Origin: Streptosporangiaceae bacterium
GTDB lineage: Bacteria > Actinomycetota > Actinomycetes > Streptosporangiales > Streptosporangiaceae
Assembly (NCBI GenBank): GCA_030039095.1
Contig: JASHQP010000759.1
Coordinates: forward strand, 1 to 14,013
DNA length: 14,013 bases
Direction: 5' to 3'
Shown: positions 13,380 through 14,013 of the stretch, piece by piece
How positions within the stretch are numbered: position 1 is the stretch's first letter
Layout: each line of letters begins with the position of its first letter
The notes under the pieces: model-generated
The model's input: only the letters and a program-made list of their open reading frames with translations
The model's database searches: none
Told to the model about the DNA's origin: nothing
Translations under genes and position numbers: made by a program

Positions 13380-13631
13380 ATGAGCAACGTTAACGGCAAC
13401 AAGATGCTGGTTCGCACCCGCGACGGCCGCATCGTGGCGGGCGTCTGCTCGGGTCTGGCCGAGTACTTCGGCATCGACGCCAACCTGATCCGCGCGATCC
13501 TGGCCGTGGTCACGGTTTTCTCCGCTGGTTTCGGCGCGCTGGCCTACCTGGCAGCCTGGATCGTGATCCCGGAGGAAGGCGAGAAGACGTCGATCGCGGA
13601 GAACCTGGTCAACAAGAACCGCAGGACATAG
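13380..13631 (+). CDS. PspC-domain membrane protein
   Basis: This 83-residue protein is a PspC domain and little else. RTRDGRIVAGVCSGLAEYFGIDANLIRAIL is the family signature, followed by one hydrophobic segment (about residues 34-58, through FSAGFGALAYLAAWIVIPEE) and a short polar tail. PspC proteins sit in the membrane and act in phage-shock or envelope-stress responses, and single-domain versions are common in actinomycetes. The start is uncertain: ATG codons occur at 13368, 13371 and 13380, none with a proper ribosome binding site. CATGAT at 13367-13372 could be a -10 box for a leaderless mRNA starting at 13380, which is why I prefer that one. It is divergent from the GCDH-like gene. Confidence 0.88.
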   Translation: MSNVNGNKMLVRTRDGRIVAGVCSGLAEYFGIDANLIRAILAVVTVFSAGFGALAYLAAWIVIPEEGEKTSIAENLVNKNRRT

Positions 13632-13640
13632 GCTCGCCGC

Positions 13641-13666
13641 CGCGCGGGGCACGGGTGTCCCGCGCG
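13641..13666 (+). terminator. Hairpin terminator after the PspC gene
   Basis: CGCGCGGG (13641-13648) pairs with CCCGCGCG (13659-13666). A G-U and a C-G pair extend the stem to 10 bp, with a 6-base loop (ACGGGT). It begins ten bases after the PspC stop. There is no T-run, as is usual for GC-rich actinomycete terminators. Confidence 0.6.
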
Positions 13667-13750
13667 CGGTCCGCCCTGGCTCGCCGGTCCGGCGCTGACC
13701 GCGGGTACGGTGATCGCTGCGCCCAAACCACGGTGCAGTGGCCAAGCGCT

Positions 13751-13780
13751 TTGCCGGCAGCGTGGTTCGTCCCCTATGCT
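13751..13780 (+). promoter_or_regulatory. Likely promoter of the tRNA-Glu/tRNA-Asp unit
   Basis: TTGCCG (13751-13756) and TATGCT (13775-13780) are 18 bases apart and match the -35 and -10 consensus at 4/6 and 4/6 positions. Transcription would begin near 13787, about 47 bases before tRNA-Glu. The -10 is flanked by CCCC and GGGG, making a small palindrome. Confidence 0.5.
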
Positions 13781-13833
13781 GGGGCGGTCCCCGACGGCGG
13801 GCGCCACGGGTCACGGCGGCGATTGGCCGTCGA

Positions 13834-13906
13834 GCCCCCATCGTCTAGTGGCCTAGGACACCGCCCTTTCAAGGCGGCGGCACGGGTTCGAATCCCGTTG
13901 GGGGCA
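13834..13906 (+). tRNA. tRNA-Glu (anticodon TTC)
   Basis: This is a 73-base cloverleaf. The acceptor stem GCCCCCA/TGGGGGC is perfect, the anticodon stem CCGCC/GGCGG encloses loop CTTTCAA with anticodon TTC at 13868-13870, and the T arm has TTCGAAT. The discriminator base is A and no CCA is encoded, so CCA must be added after transcription. It reads GAA and GAG codons. Confidence 0.97.
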
Positions 13907-13932
13907 CTGCTGGCGGCCAGCCAGCGCAGCAT

Positions 13933-14007
13933 GGTCCTGTAGAGCAGCTAGGAGTGCTCGCCACCCTGTCAAGGTGGAGGTCGCGGGTTCAAATCCCGTC
14001 AGGACCG
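13933..14007 (+). tRNA. tRNA-Asp (anticodon GTC)
   Basis: This is a 75-base cloverleaf, 26 bases after tRNA-Glu and probably in the same transcript. The acceptor stem GGTCCTG/CAGGACC is perfect, the D stem is GAGC/GCTC, the anticodon stem CCACC/GGTGG holds loop CTGTCAA with anticodon GTC (13968-13970), and the T loop is TTCAAAT. The discriminator is G, as expected for Asp, and no CCA is encoded. Confidence 0.96.
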
Positions 14008-14013
14008 CTCGGC

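Noticed and set aside
13655..13942. 95-codon open frame across the region before and over tRNA-Glu
   Set aside because: It runs straight through tRNA-Glu, its product has no family character, and GC-rich DNA yields such frames by chance.
1..14013. Search for mobile elements, CRISPR arrays, defence genes, biosynthetic clusters and phage genes
   Set aside because: No transposase, integrase, spaced direct-repeat array, carrier-protein or phage structural motif was seen. Integration next to the tRNA genes cannot be judged because the window ends there.

Overview
The window comes from a high-GC Gram-positive bacterium, an actinomycete (Actinomycetota). Third codon positions are strongly G/C, GTG starts are common, GTGA/ATGA stop-start overlaps are frequent, the tRNAs lack an encoded CCA, and gene families such as a PspC-domain protein, a polyprenol-phosphate-sugar-type GT-C mannosyltransferase and a LolA-like protein beside an ABC-2 transporter are typical of the phylum. 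I cannot fix the genus; a Streptosporangiales- or Frankiales-like lineage would fit.

Layout. 1-1429 (minus strand): a histidine-rich secreted protein with an Ig-like fold, then an ECF-type sigma factor whose stop overlaps the start of a second gene running off the left edge. That gene may encode the sigma factor's partner. 1568-3261 (plus): a zinc-ribbon plus divergent metallo-beta-lactamase-fold protein, a 25-codon relic of an RsbW-like ATPase, and a small M50B-like membrane metallopeptidase. 3263-4105 (minus): a fumarylacetoacetate-hydrolase-family enzyme. 4253-7183 (plus): a tight operon of a possible 9-codon leader peptide, a membrane-anchored LolA-like protein, an ABC ATPase and an ABC-2 permease, all joined by 4-base stop-start overlaps. 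7489-9147 (plus): a GT-C glycosyltransferase, probably a mannosyltransferase, which overlaps tail-to-tail by 80 bp with a membrane-anchored alpha/beta hydrolase (9068-9904, minus). 9978-10280 (minus): a small GNAT-like protein, divergent from a zinc-free MDR-family oxidoreductase (10388-11308, plus). 11418-13275 (minus): a glutaryl-CoA-dehydrogenase-like flavoprotein followed by a GNAT acetyltransferase. 13380-13631 (plus): a PspC-domain protein, then tRNA-Glu(TTC) and tRNA-Asp(GTC).

Functionally this looks like ordinary chromosome rather than an island. The envelope theme is strong (sigma factor and secreted protein, membrane protease, LolA-like/ABC unit, GT-C enzyme, secreted-side hydrolase, PspC), with a few catabolic enzymes mixed in (FAH family, GCDH-like, MDR). 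There are no transposases, integrases, CRISPR arrays or phage genes.

The most unusual material is between genes. There are four perfect short tandem duplications (10 bp x2, 26 bp x2, 13 bp x3, 19 bp x2.4), a 17-bp perfect-stem palindrome between two convergent genes, a GC-rich hairpin just upstream of a ribosome binding site, a truncated ATPase relic, and the 9-codon Cys-His-Cys leader. I see no complete novel multi-gene system, and the leader-coupled LolA-like/ABC unit is the best candidate for follow-up.
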